This document shows positions 24,959 to 33,682 of a stretch of 52,847 nucleotides of DNA, one piece after another (the first letter of the stretch is position 1; every line of letters begins with the position of its first letter). Source of the DNA: OM182 bacterium BACL3 MAG-120619-bin3 (GTDB taxonomy: Bacteria > Pseudomonadota > Gammaproteobacteria > Pseudomonadales > Pseudohongiellaceae). A program made the position numbers and the translations under genes. The stretch is from positions 1 through 52,847 of the forward strand of contig LICD01000003.1 in NCBI GenBank assembly GCA_001438145.1, in the 5' to 3' direction. The notes beneath the pieces were generated by a model that saw only the letters and a program-made list of their open reading frames with translations, made no database searches and had not been told where the DNA came from.

Positions 24959-26608
24959 TTAAAGGCTAAACAAGATGTAGTTGCCCGGAGAAATACCCGA
25001 GGCGACGCCGGCGCGGGAGACCGGGTCGCGTGTACCTGACGCGATACCGATATACTGCTTACCGTCGATCGTAAAGCTCGTAGGTGGAGCGTACAGACCA
25101 CTGCCCGTTTGGAACTTCCACAGCACCTCCCCCGTTTCGTCATTTAGCGCGTAGAGATAGCCGTCTGGCGCGCCCGAGAATACAAGGCCACCGCCCGTTG
25201 CGAGCGTGCCCGCCCAAGCGAAGTTGCCCGGCATTTCTTTCTGCCAATCGACTTTACCTGTGAGCATATTGAATGCGACAACCCAGCCTGTGCCGCTTTT
25301 ATCGAACTGCACCATACCGCCGAGGTCCATCGTGCCCGCTCGGCCCTCGCCTTCGCGTCGAATGAAGCGCGCGCCCCACTCTGTCGTTGGAATATAGAGC
25401 ATATGCGTGTCTGGGCTGTAAGACGCCGGCGGCCAGTTTTTGCCGCCATAGAGCCCTGGGAACACCATCTCGTTCTTTGGCTCTTTGAACGCTTCCTTGA
25501 GTACCGGTTTGCCCGATTCGTCGCGATCGGCCCAGTTAACGCGCGTGTATTCGCCTGCATAGAGGAATTCGCCGCTAAAACGATCGAGGCCATAGACGTG
25601 GCCATTACGCGAAACCTGTACAACCATCTTGCGCATCTCGCCTTCCCACATCTCCTCGATAATCATCGGCTCAGAAGTCGAGTCGTGATCGAATTCATCA
25701 CGTGGCGAGGTTTGGAAATACCATTCGAGCTCGCCTGTGTCTGCATCCAGCGCGACAACTGAGTTAGTGTAAAGATTGTCGCCCGCGCGGATATTTGCAT
25801 TCATATCTGGCCATGGATTACCCGTGCCCCAGAAAATGAGATCGCTTTCGGGGTCGTAGGTACCTGTCACCCACGTTGGGCCGCCGCCGGTTTTCCATGA
25901 ATCGTCGAGCCATGTGTCGTTGTTAGGATCGTCTTCGCCAGCAGTCGTCCAAAAGCGCCAGCGCAGCTCACCTGTGTGAACATCATAGGCATCGATAAAG
26001 CCGCGAATGCCGAACTCGCCGCCGCCCACGCCGATCAAGACCATGTCTTTAACGACCAAAGGCGCACCGGTGATCGAAAGCGACTCGCGATTATCACCCA
26101 CCTCGGTGTCCCAAAGCTGAGTGCCAGTTGCCGCGTCGAACGCCATCAAATGCGCGTCGAGCGTGCCATAGAAAACCATGTCCTCGTAAAGCGCAACGCC
26201 GCGATTGTGCGGGCCGCAGCAGAGGTCGACGTCTTCGAAGTTGTGGTCATAACGCCATAACTCCGCGCCCGTCATCGGATCGACCACCATCAGGTGGCTA
26301 TTCGCCGTGGTCAAATACATGCGACCGTCGTTCACGAGGGCTGTCACCTCAAAGGCGCCACCCGTTACTCCTGTTTGCTTGATCCACACGGGACTCAGGT
26401 CTTTTACCGTCTCGCGGTTAATCTGATCGTCTGGCATGTAGCGCCAAGCGCCGTAGTTACGGCCATAATGCACCCAACGATCGGAGAGGTTTTGTGCATC
26501 CTCGAGGATCTCGGTGGTCACGTTTTGCGCAGACGCCGTGCCAGCAAAAAACAGACCCCCTAGTAACGTGGCGCAAAGTGATTTTTGCAAACTCTGCATT
26601 CTTGACAT
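24959..26608 (-). CDS. PQQ-dependent alcohol dehydrogenase with Asp-x-Asp (lanthanide-type) motif
   Basis: 549 residues with a signal peptide (1-28) and an eight-bladed quinoprotein propeller. It has the vicinal cysteine pair C130-C131 (DLCCGPHNRG), metal-ligand E198 in GGGEFGIRGF, N264 in WGTGNP and catalytic D307 in DEFDHDST. D309, two residues after the catalytic Asp, is the extra acidic ligand seen in XoxF and PedH and absent from calcium enzymes, so I predict lanthanide use. It lacks a heme domain and presumably hands electrons to the diheme cytochrome encoded next. Tryptophan-docking repeats such as DAATGTQLWD recur. It is a little shorter than methanol dehydrogenase (about 600). Substrate alcohol unknown. 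Confidence 0.88.
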   Translation of the reverse strand: MSRMQSLQKSLCATLLGGLFFAGTASAQNVTTEILEDAQNLSDRWVHYGRNYGAWRYMPDDQINRETVKDLSPVWIKQTGVTGGAFEVTALVNDGRMYLTTANSHLMVVDPMTGAELWRYDHNFEDVDLCCGPHNRGVALYEDMVFYGTLDAHLMAFDAATGTQLWDTEVGDNRESLSITGAPLVVKDMVLIGVGGGEFGIRGFIDAYDVHTGELRWRFWTTAGEDDPNNDTWLDDSWKTGGGPTWVTGTYDPESDLIFWGTGNPWPDMNANIRAGDNLYTNSVVALDADTGELEWYFQTSPRDEFDHDSTSEPMIIEEMWEGEMRKMVVQVSRNGHVYGLDRFSGEFLYAGEYTRVNWADRDESGKPVLKEAFKEPKNEMVFPGLYGGKNWPPASYSPDTHMLYIPTTEWGARFIRREGEGRAGTMDLGGMVQFDKSGTGWVVAFNMLTGKVDWQKEMPGNFAWAGTLATGGGLVFSGAPDGYLYALNDETGEVLWKFQTGSGLYAPPTSFTIDGKQYIGIASGTRDPVSRAGVASGISPGNYILFSL

Positions 26609-26845
26609 ATCTCTACCCTATTGTTCTTTAATATTAACTAGTTAACCTGATGCACAAGCGCCCGCAGAGTTCCGTTCTGGCACGCGAAAGCGTGGGTCAA
26701 TTAACCTATAACGCTCGATGCGTGTCAATGCATGGGGGCAGCGTAAGCCGTCTAATCCAAAGTCAGATTTCTGCCTCTTGCCAGTCGTGTCCTAACAGGC
26801 TAAAACTCACGCTCGGGTCGTAAAACAACAATAAGGAACCTCTCC

Positions 26846-27235
26846 ATGCTCATCTACGGCGTCGCTCTTCTCGCCACCTGTCTCGTTATTGGCATGCTCG
26901 TCGGCCAGGCGCTCGGCGCAGCGCTAGGCATTGACGCCAATGTGGGCGGTGTAGGCATCGCAATGCTCCTGCTGGTCATAGCGAGCAACTCAGCTCGATT
27001 CAAAGACCTCAGCAGCGGCGCCGCCGCCCAAGGCATTCAATTTTGGAGTGCCATGTACATTCCGATTGTCGTCGCCATGGCGGCCCAGCAAAATGTCGCC
27101 GCAGCTGCGTCTGGCGGCCTGCTCGCTCTTGTCGCAGGGGTCGCGGCAGTCGTCGTTAGCTTTCTGCTCGTGCCCGTTATAAGCAAGATCGGCAGGCCGA
27201 AAACCAAGACGCAGCAATCGGGAGAGGCGCCATGA
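26846..27235 (+). CDS. madL: Malonate transporter subunit MadL
   Basis: 129 residues, strongly hydrophobic with about four membrane segments and a polar C-terminal tail. Sequence features such as MLIYGVALLATCLVIGM and ANVGGVGIAMLLL fit MadL, the small subunit of the sodium-dependent malonate carrier first described in Malonomonas rubra. AAGGA precedes the ATG. The last four bases overlap the madM start (ATGA), so translation is coupled. It is the first gene of a long same-strand run that continues to 34318, and is divergent from the PQQ dehydrogenase across 237 bases. Confidence 0.9.
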   Translation: MLIYGVALLATCLVIGMLVGQALGAALGIDANVGGVGIAMLLLVIASNSARFKDLSSGAAAQGIQFWSAMYIPIVVAMAAQQNVAAAASGGLLALVAGVAAVVVSFLLVPVISKIGRPKTKTQQSGEAP

Positions 27236-27993
27236 TCGATCTCATCGAATCGGTTTTTATTCGCAACAGCCTCGTTGTCGCATTCGCCGTAATAGGTGTC
27301 ACCCTGTGGTTTTCCTATTTGCTTGCCGACAAACTCACCGCCGGACGGGTACACGGCTCGGCGATTGCAATTGCTCTGGGTCTGCTCGCGGCTTACTGGG
27401 GCGGCACCGTGACTGGCGGCACAAAGGGCGTCGCGGACATTACTCTGCTCGGCGGTATCGGGTTGATGGGCGGCGGCATGCTGCGCGATTTCGCGATTGT
27501 GTCTACCGCCTTCGGCGTGCGTCTGTCTGAGCTTAAAAAAGCAGGGCTCGCCGGTGTCGTGTCTATCATTGCCGGTGTCGTCGTGTCGTTTGTTGTAGGC
27601 GCGGGGGTTGCCATTGCCTTCGGCTATACCGATCCTATTGCAATCACCACAATCGGCGCTGGGGCTGTCACCTACATTGTTGGTCCGGTAACGGGTGAGG
27701 CGATTGGCGCAAGCGGCGAGATGATTACGCTGAGCGTTGCGGCTGGACTCGTTAAATCTATTTTAGTGATGATCGGCACGCCGCTGGTTGCTCGCTCGAT
27801 AGGCTTGGATAACCCCCAGTCGGCTATGGTTTTTGGCGGACTCATGGGGACAACGAGCGGCGTTGCCGCAGGGCTTGCTGCCACCGACCCCAAACTCGTA
27901 CCCTACGGCGCAATGACGGCTACGTTCTATACCGGAGTCGGTTGCCTCCTTGGACCGTCGGTTTTATTCTTTGGGGTGAGCCTGTTCTTCTGA
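27232..27993 (+). CDS. madM: Malonate transporter subunit MadM
   Basis: 253 residues with about seven to eight membrane segments, glycine-rich throughout (GGIGLMGGGMLRDF, GPVTGEAIGASGEM). It matches the larger subunit MadM of the malonate carrier. Its start overlaps the madL stop by four bases. With the malonyl-CoA ligase 60 bases downstream, the unit imports malonate and activates it. I see no decarboxylase gene (neither MdcA-E nor MatA) nearby. Confidence 0.92.
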   Translation: MIDLIESVFIRNSLVVAFAVIGVTLWFSYLLADKLTAGRVHGSAIAIALGLLAAYWGGTVTGGTKGVADITLLGGIGLMGGGMLRDFAIVSTAFGVRLSELKKAGLAGVVSIIAGVVVSFVVGAGVAIAFGYTDPIAITTIGAGAVTYIVGPVTGEAIGASGEMITLSVAAGLVKSILVMIGTPLVARSIGLDNPQSAMVFGGLMGTTSGVAAGLAATDPKLVPYGAMTATFYTGVGCLLGPSVLFFGVSLFF

Positions 27994-28053
27994 TCGCACA
28001 TCGCCGCACTTTTTTACACTTCACGCACACTATTGCCAAGGTTATGACTCGCT

Positions 28054-29550
28054 ATGCGCAGCAGCTTTCCCACACTTAACGCCACTAATCTCAAGACCGC
28101 CCTCGTCGAAGGCAACAAAGTCATCTCGTATGCCGCGTTAAACCTGCGCTGCGATCGCTTCGCCAGTGGGCTTTTAAACGGGAACGTAAGCGGAAAAGCT
28201 GATCTCGAAGAAGAGCGCATCGCGTTTTTTATGCCTGCGAGTATCGACTATGTCACCACAATGCACGGAATCTGGCGCGCTGGCGGCATTGCAGTGCCCC
28301 TCAATGTTGCGTCGGCGGTAACCGAGCTTGAGCATTACTTAACCTCGGCAAGCGTCAGCCGAATGATTGCCAACGGCGATTACCGCGAGTCGCTGGTGGA
28401 TCTCTGCGCCGCCCTCAACATCGAACTGCTAAGCGTAGACGACATCATTACCAACGAGGCCGCCACCCTGCCCGATATCGCCCCCGAACGGCGCGCAATG
28501 ATGTTGTTCACCTCGGGCACCACCAATAAACCTAAGGGCGTTGTAAGCACGCATAAGACGATCGCTGCACAAATCACCACTTTACTCGACGCGTGGCAGT
28601 GGTCTGAGAACGATGCCATTCCCCTATTCCTGCCGGTGCATCATATTCACGGGATAATTAACATTCTCAGCTGCGGCCTCTGGGCGGGCGCGACGGTCGA
28701 TCTTTTCGGCAAATTCGATATGCCCGAGATCTGCGCCAAAGTGGCGGCAAAGCGCTACAACGTGTTTATGGCCGTGCCAACTATTTACGTAAAACTTCTG
28801 CAGTTCTTCGACACGCTCACCAAAGACGAGGTTGAGAAAATAACCGCGGGCTTCCGCGCCATGCGCCTTAATATTTCCGGCTCCGCCGCCTGCCCCGTCA
28901 AATTGTTTGAGCAATGGCAAGCGCTCACCGATCAAGTACTTCTCGAACGCTACGGCATGACAGAGATCGGAATGGGCCTCTCAAATCCCTATGTGGGAGA
29001 ACGCCGCGCAGGCCACGTGGGTCAGGCTTTGCCTGGGGTCGACGCACAACTATTCGATGAAGCGCATACACCTATCCTCGAGGAAAACATCCCCGGTGAG
29101 ATTCGCATTAAAGGCGACAACGTTTTTCTTGAATACTGGAATAACGAAACGGCGACGAAGGAGAGCTTCATCGATGGCTGGTTCTGCACCGGTGACGTGG
29201 CAGTTTTGGACAAGGGATATTTCCGCATCATGGGCCGCTCGTCTGTCGACATCATTAAGTCGGGTGGCTATAAACTCTCGGCGCTCGAAATCGAGGGAAC
29301 GCTGTTAACCCATGACGACATCGCAGAGGTCGCTGTTATCGGCGTCGAAGACGAGACTTGGGGCGAATCGGTCAGTGCATTCGTCGTGCTCAAGCCAAAC
29401 AAAACCCTCACCTATGTCGATCTCAAAGGCTGGTGCGATGGAAAAATGTCGGGTTACAAAATCCCCAAGGCACTGCATGTCGTAGACTCCCTTCCACGCA
29501 ATGCGATGGGCAAGGTTACCAAGCCTGCACTAAAGGCGTTAGCCAGCTAG
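28054..29550 (+). CDS. matB: Malonyl-CoA synthetase (MatB-type acyl-CoA ligase)
   Basis: 498 residues of the AMP-forming ligase family, which join malonate to CoA using ATP. The P-loop is LFTSGTTNKPKGVVSTH (151-167). The MatB-like acid pocket includes PVHHIHG (194-200) and RLNISGSAA (271-279), whose Arg is in the place that binds the free carboxylate in MatB. ERYGMTEIGMGLSNPY (298-313) is a MatB hallmark. The hinge TGD (379-381) and the C-terminal catalytic lysine in GKVTK (486-490) are intact. It follows madLM and so makes malonyl-CoA from imported malonate, probably for fatty acid synthesis or another carboxyl-dependent step, given that no decarboxylase is seen. Confidence 0.9.
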   Translation: MRSSFPTLNATNLKTALVEGNKVISYAALNLRCDRFASGLLNGNVSGKADLEEERIAFFMPASIDYVTTMHGIWRAGGIAVPLNVASAVTELEHYLTSASVSRMIANGDYRESLVDLCAALNIELLSVDDIITNEAATLPDIAPERRAMMLFTSGTTNKPKGVVSTHKTIAAQITTLLDAWQWSENDAIPLFLPVHHIHGIINILSCGLWAGATVDLFGKFDMPEICAKVAAKRYNVFMAVPTIYVKLLQFFDTLTKDEVEKITAGFRAMRLNISGSAACPVKLFEQWQALTDQVLLERYGMTEIGMGLSNPYVGERRAGHVGQALPGVDAQLFDEAHTPILEENIPGEIRIKGDNVFLEYWNNETATKESFIDGWFCTGDVAVLDKGYFRIMGRSSVDIIKSGGYKLSALEIEGTLLTHDDIAEVAVIGVEDETWGESVSAFVVLKPNKTLTYVDLKGWCDGKMSGYKIPKALHVVDSLPRNAMGKVTKPALKALAS

Positions 29551-29596
29551 CAGCCGCGATGCTACGCTAGCCTCACTAAACACTATTGAGAAGTTC

Positions 29597-30682
29597 ATGG
29601 AATCAATTTATTACGTGCTCTGTTGGCATTGCCACCGCCGCTGTAAACATTGTTATGAAGACCGGTTTAGGCCCTATATTCGCGAGGAACTCGCAGGCGT
29701 AGTAGCAGAAGCGAAGGCTAACGCCCCCCGCGTAATCGCCAACCTGCCCGAGCGCTTAACCTACCGCGAAGCGGCGACCGAGGAAGAACGCGCAGCAGGG
29801 TCTGAGTTATTCATCGAGCGCATCGGCAAAATCATTCTCTCGGGAGGCGACGTTCTTACAGAGCCTGTGCGCGAGGCGGTGCTTTATCCGACGCTTGCCG
29901 CTATACGGGAAAAATACGCGGCACAGGGTGGCGTGCGCGTTGTCGTGCAGACAACCGGCGATCTGCTCACACCCACAATCATCCGCGAGCTTGTCGACTT
30001 AGGCGTATGGACGATTTCTGTATCAGGCATGGACGACTTCCATGTTGGAATGGAGGGCGACAAGAAAATCACCCTCGCCGAAAAAATTGCTGCCATGCTC
30101 GAAGAGGGTGGCGTACGCAAGGCAGACCCATTCGCCGATCGCCATGAGCGCGGCATTGAACAAGGGCCTCTGTACAATATGTTTGGCGCCAACGAAGACA
30201 CATGGATTGGCAAACTCTGGCCGCGCGGCCGCGCATGGGAGAATGGGCTTTCGAGCGCTACGCTTGCCGATAATTTTTGCAATGCTTGGTCGGGTGGACT
30301 CAATTTTCTCGACCACGGCTTCGCAGGGTCCGAAGTGTCGATAGACCCCAATGGCGATGTGTTTCCGTGCTGTATTAAAACGGCGCACCCACTGGGCAAT
30401 CTCACCGAGGAGCCGCTACTCGATATTCTCGAAAGCCTCGCGGGTATGCCAGCGATGGAAGCTATTAACGCAGGCAAACCCGAGCGCATGGGCCTCAACG
30501 ACGGCTGGGACAGAGAGCGTTTCTATACCGAGTCACAAACTATCACGCCAAAAGGCGAACCCTACGCCAATCTCTGCATCGCCTGTGACAAATTTCATAA
30601 AGAAGTACTGGGCGCAGCATTAGACCAGCGCCGCAGTGAGCGCCGCGGAAAGCGCTTGTCTGTTATCGCGAGCAATGGGTAA
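29597..30682 (+). CDS. Radical SAM enzyme with SPASM-like C-terminus, unknown substrate
   Basis: 361 residues. The radical SAM cluster motif CHRRCKHC (C12, C16, C19) lies unusually close to the N-terminus, with an extra Cys at 9, followed by the SAM-binding ILSGGDVLTEP (80-90). The C-terminal region has five more cysteines, C228, C258-C259 in VFPCCIKTAH and C327, C330 in LCIACDKFH, in the arrangement of a SPASM/twitch domain that binds auxiliary iron-sulfur clusters. Such enzymes modify peptides or proteins. The gene is 46 bases after matB, and its last 8 bases overlap the likely ynjB start. No small precursor-peptide gene fits in either gap. It is not PqqE-like in context or N-terminal layout. 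Confidence 0.85.
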   Translation: MESIYYVLCWHCHRRCKHCYEDRFRPYIREELAGVVAEAKANAPRVIANLPERLTYREAATEEERAAGSELFIERIGKIILSGGDVLTEPVREAVLYPTLAAIREKYAAQGGVRVVVQTTGDLLTPTIIRELVDLGVWTISVSGMDDFHVGMEGDKKITLAEKIAAMLEEGGVRKADPFADRHERGIEQGPLYNMFGANEDTWIGKLWPRGRAWENGLSSATLADNFCNAWSGGLNFLDHGFAGSEVSIDPNGDVFPCCIKTAHPLGNLTEEPLLDILESLAGMPAMEAINAGKPERMGLNDGWDRERFYTESQTITPKGEPYANLCIACDKFHKEVLGAALDQRRSERRGKRLSVIASNG

Positions 30683-31973
30683 CAGTTCGGCAAGGGCACA
30701 AAGCGCGAAGAAAACGCTGCTGGTCGCCCGCTTTGCCATTTTTTGGTTTTCTATTCTGTTTTCTGTCAACGCCAGTTCGCAACAGCCTATCGACGTAGAC
30801 AATTGGCAGAAAATTACCGACGACGCGCGCGGCCAGCGCGTTTATTTTCACGCATGGGGTGGCGACACCGAACTTAACGCGCACCTGACCTGGATTGCTC
30901 AGGAAATGCTTTCGCGCTTCGGTGTCGAACTCATTCATGTCAAACTCGCCGACACGTCATCGGCAGTCACCCGACTGATTGCCGAGAACGCCGCGGGCAA
31001 TGTCGAACGCGGCAGCGCCGATCTTATTTGGCTTAATGGCGAAAACTTTTCGACACTCAAACGTGCAAACTTACTTTTCGGTCCTTGGGCAGAAGAACAG
31101 CCAAACTTCGCCTTGGTCGATGCCGACCGGTATCCAGAAATGCGCCAAGACTTTGGCGTAAAAACCGAGGGCTTCGAATCGCCTTGGACGCGGTCACAAC
31201 TTATTTTCTATTACGATAGCGAACGACTTATTGAACCGCCCCGGACCGCCGAAGCCCTTAAAAACTGGATAAAAGAAAACCCTGGCGAGTTCACTTATCC
31301 GCGCCCGCCCGCATTTCTGGGCACGACATTGTTGAAGCAACTCCTTGTCGAGCTAGCGGTCAATCGCTCGCAATCGAGCGCCGAAGTTGAATCGACTTTC
31401 TCTCTTCCTGTGACCGCCGCGTTTGACACATTTAGCGCGCCGCTCTGGACATTCTTAGACGAAATCCATTCGGCTCTTCTGAGAGAAGGTCGTCATTTTC
31501 CTCAGAGTGGGACGCAGCTGCGTGCTGCGCTCTATGACCGTGAAATTAGTCTAGCTTTTGCGTTTAGCCCAAACGAAGTAGTGAGTTCGATTAGCCGCAA
31601 CGAACTCGCCGCAAGTACCAAAAGCTATGTGTTCGACTCAGGTACATTGAGTAATGTGAGCTTTGTCGCGATCCCTAAAAACGCACCGAGCAAACAAGGC
31701 GCAATGCTCGTGTCTAACTTTTTGCTCTCGCCCGAGGTGCAGTTTAGAGCGGCAATTAATGCAAAACTGGCAAGCGAGCCAGTTCTGGCCTTTGACAATT
31801 TCACCCCCGAGCAACAGGCGGCGCTTCGCGTTAACGCACAGGCGCCTGGTGCAGTTACGCCCATAGAGCTTGCGAGAAAAATTCAGGAGCCGCACCCGAG
31901 CTGGACAAACGCCATAGAACGCGAATGGCTAAAACGCTACGGCGGCGGTGCACCTTCGAAAGGGGACGAGTAA
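30675..31973 (+). CDS. ynjB: YnjB-type ABC transporter substrate-binding protein
   Basis: 432 residues from ATG 30675, which gives a signal peptide ending near NASSQQ and overlaps the radical SAM stop by 8 bases; the frame is open back to 30636. The mature protein has the two-lobed extracellular solute-binding layout of the YnjB/thiamine-binding group, with marks such as YFHAWGGD near the start and DLIWLNGENF. E. coli YnjB is of similar length and also of unknown substrate. Permease and ATPase genes follow with 3 and 8 bases between, so the three form a complete importer. Confidence 0.85.
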   Translation: MGNSSARAQSAKKTLLVARFAIFWFSILFSVNASSQQPIDVDNWQKITDDARGQRVYFHAWGGDTELNAHLTWIAQEMLSRFGVELIHVKLADTSSAVTRLIAENAAGNVERGSADLIWLNGENFSTLKRANLLFGPWAEEQPNFALVDADRYPEMRQDFGVKTEGFESPWTRSQLIFYYDSERLIEPPRTAEALKNWIKENPGEFTYPRPPAFLGTTLLKQLLVELAVNRSQSSAEVESTFSLPVTAAFDTFSAPLWTFLDEIHSALLREGRHFPQSGTQLRAALYDREISLAFAFSPNEVVSSISRNELAASTKSYVFDSGTLSNVSFVAIPKNAPSKQGAMLVSNFLLSPEVQFRAAINAKLASEPVLAFDNFTPEQQAALRVNAQAPGAVTPIELARKIQEPHPSWTNAIEREWLKRYGGGAPSKGDE

Positions 31974-31976
31974 CGA

Positions 31977-33674
31977 ATGACTTGGGCAACTCGCTTTCTT
32001 TTTTTCGTGCTCGGGGCGCCACTGCTGCTTGGAAGCGCTCTCGCCTTGGCGCCGGCGTTCACACAAACCTCGCTCGTTGTGAATTCCACCGGCCAAATGG
32101 GGCAGCTGCTTCCGCCCGCGTTTTTAACGCTACTCTCGACCCCAGGGATAGCAACCAGTGCAATAACGAGTCTTGTCTCAGGGCTACTCACACCGGCCAT
32201 TTCTCTGGCGATCGTTTTCCTGTTCTTGGCGGCGACACAGGGCAATAGTATCGGCAATGCGATTGCTAAACTTTCCGCGCCCGTGTTGGCGATACCCCAC
32301 GCCGCTGCAGCCTTCGCTTTGGCGCTGTTGCTTGCACCTTCGGGCGTTGCGAGCCGAGTTGTCGCCTCGCTCTTAGGCTGGGATCTGCCCCCCGACTATC
32401 TTTTTATCAATGACCCAAACGGACTAGCGCTTATCCTTGGCCTCGTCTTAAAAGAAGCCCCCTTTCTTCTGCTAATCTCACTCGCCGCACTGCCCTCGCT
32501 CGGCGCGCCACGGCGCGTCGCTTTAGCGCGAACCTTAGGCTATAAACCGACGACAGCATGGCTACTTACCGTAGCTCCCGTGCTCTACCCTCTGGTGAGA
32601 CTCCCGCTTTTCGCTGTAATCGTTTTCGCTTCGTCGGCCGTCGACGTCGCGTTAATTCTAGGGCCGAGTTTGCCGCCTACTCTCAGCGTCAGGCTCTTAG
32701 AGTGGTTTGTCGCGCCCGAAATTGAGTCGCGACAACTTGCTTCTGCTGCAGCGCTATTGCAGCTAGTTGTCAGCCTAAGTGCCCTAGGTATTTGGCTGCT
32801 CTTCGAACGCGTGGTTGCTCGAGCCTTTGCCCCGCTTGCGGCGCGAGGCGCGTCGCGACTTAGCGCACGCCGTGTCACTTACGACACGGCGCTCACCGCG
32901 CTTGGCAACGCGTTGCTGCCCTTGTCGCTCGCATTTATCTTAATCGGGATTGGCGCGCTTATGCTAACCAGCGTTGGCACAGAATGGCGTTACCCCGCGT
33001 TAGTGCCGAGTGTTTGGAGTACACAGCAATGGACGAGCGCACTCTCTGAATGGCGAGCGCCTTTATTTAACGCCACGATGATTGCGCTACTGTCGGTGAC
33101 TGCCGCACTTGCCCTTTCACTTTTTATGCTCGAAGCGCAGGCTCGCAGCTCTGTCTCGACAGCCCGCATAGCGACTTTTCTTTACTTGCCCTTATTAGTC
33201 CCGCAAGTCGTTTTTATCTCGGGAATCGCTGTACTCGCCGAACGTGCACTGCTCCCTCCATCGCTTACTCTAGTCGCCGCGGGTCATTTTCTCTTCGTCT
33301 TGCCTTATGTTTATTTAACCCTGCAAGGCGGCTATGCACGGTTTGATACTCGCTGGTTAATGCTGGCGAGAACACTGGGCGCCTCGAACACCGTGTGCTT
33401 TTGGCGGATCCGCCTGCCCCTGCTGAGCACACAACTTGTTACCGCGGTCATGCTTGGTTTAGCGATTAGTCTTAGCCTTTATCTACCAACACAGATTTTG
33501 GGTGCGGGTCGTATTCCGACACTGACAACAGAGGCCATCGCGCTGGTGTCGTCGGGCAACCGAAGTACTATTGGTACTTGGGCGCTACTCCAATCTGCGT
33601 TGCCTACCCTGTGTTTCATGCTAGCCTTGGTGCTTCCTCGACTGATTTGGTCGCGCAGGAAAGGCATGCTCTGA
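31977..33674 (+). CDS. ynjC: YnjC-type ABC transporter permease (fused double permease)
   Basis: 565 residues with two permease units in one chain, like ThiP and E. coli YnjC. There are about 12 membrane segments. Each half carries an EAA coupling loop that docks on the ATPase: ARTLGYKPTTAWLLTVAPVL (184-203) in the first and ARTLGASNTVCFWRIRLPLL (464-483) in the second. It begins 3 bases after ynjB. The near-identical ARTLG starts of both loops are typical of an internally duplicated permease. Confidence 0.88.
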   Translation: MTWATRFLFFVLGAPLLLGSALALAPAFTQTSLVVNSTGQMGQLLPPAFLTLLSTPGIATSAITSLVSGLLTPAISLAIVFLFLAATQGNSIGNAIAKLSAPVLAIPHAAAAFALALLLAPSGVASRVVASLLGWDLPPDYLFINDPNGLALILGLVLKEAPFLLLISLAALPSLGAPRRVALARTLGYKPTTAWLLTVAPVLYPLVRLPLFAVIVFASSAVDVALILGPSLPPTLSVRLLEWFVAPEIESRQLASAAALLQLVVSLSALGIWLLFERVVARAFAPLAARGASRLSARRVTYDTALTALGNALLPLSLAFILIGIGALMLTSVGTEWRYPALVPSVWSTQQWTSALSEWRAPLFNATMIALLSVTAALALSLFMLEAQARSSVSTARIATFLYLPLLVPQVVFISGIAVLAERALLPPSLTLVAAGHFLFVLPYVYLTLQGGYARFDTRWLMLARTLGASNTVCFWRIRLPLLSTQLVTAVMLGLAISLSLYLPTQILGAGRIPTLTTEAIALVSSGNRSTIGTWALLQSALPTLCFMLALVLPRLIWSRRKGML

Positions 33675-33682
33675 GGATGTTA

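Noticed and set aside
26681-26694. Small hairpin CACGC-GAAA-GCGTG in the madL/PQQ dehydrogenase intergenic region, considered as part of a riboswitch
   Set aside because: Only five base pairs, with no surrounding conserved structure that I can match to a known riboswitch class.
29884-30498. Open frame of 204 codons on the minus strand
   Set aside because: Antisense to the radical SAM gene, Ser/Pro/Arg-rich as expected for a shadow frame.
29597-30682. Radical SAM gene as PqqE, given the PQQ enzymes in the window
   Set aside because: No pqqA/B/C/D neighbours, and the N-terminal position of the cluster motif differs from PqqE.
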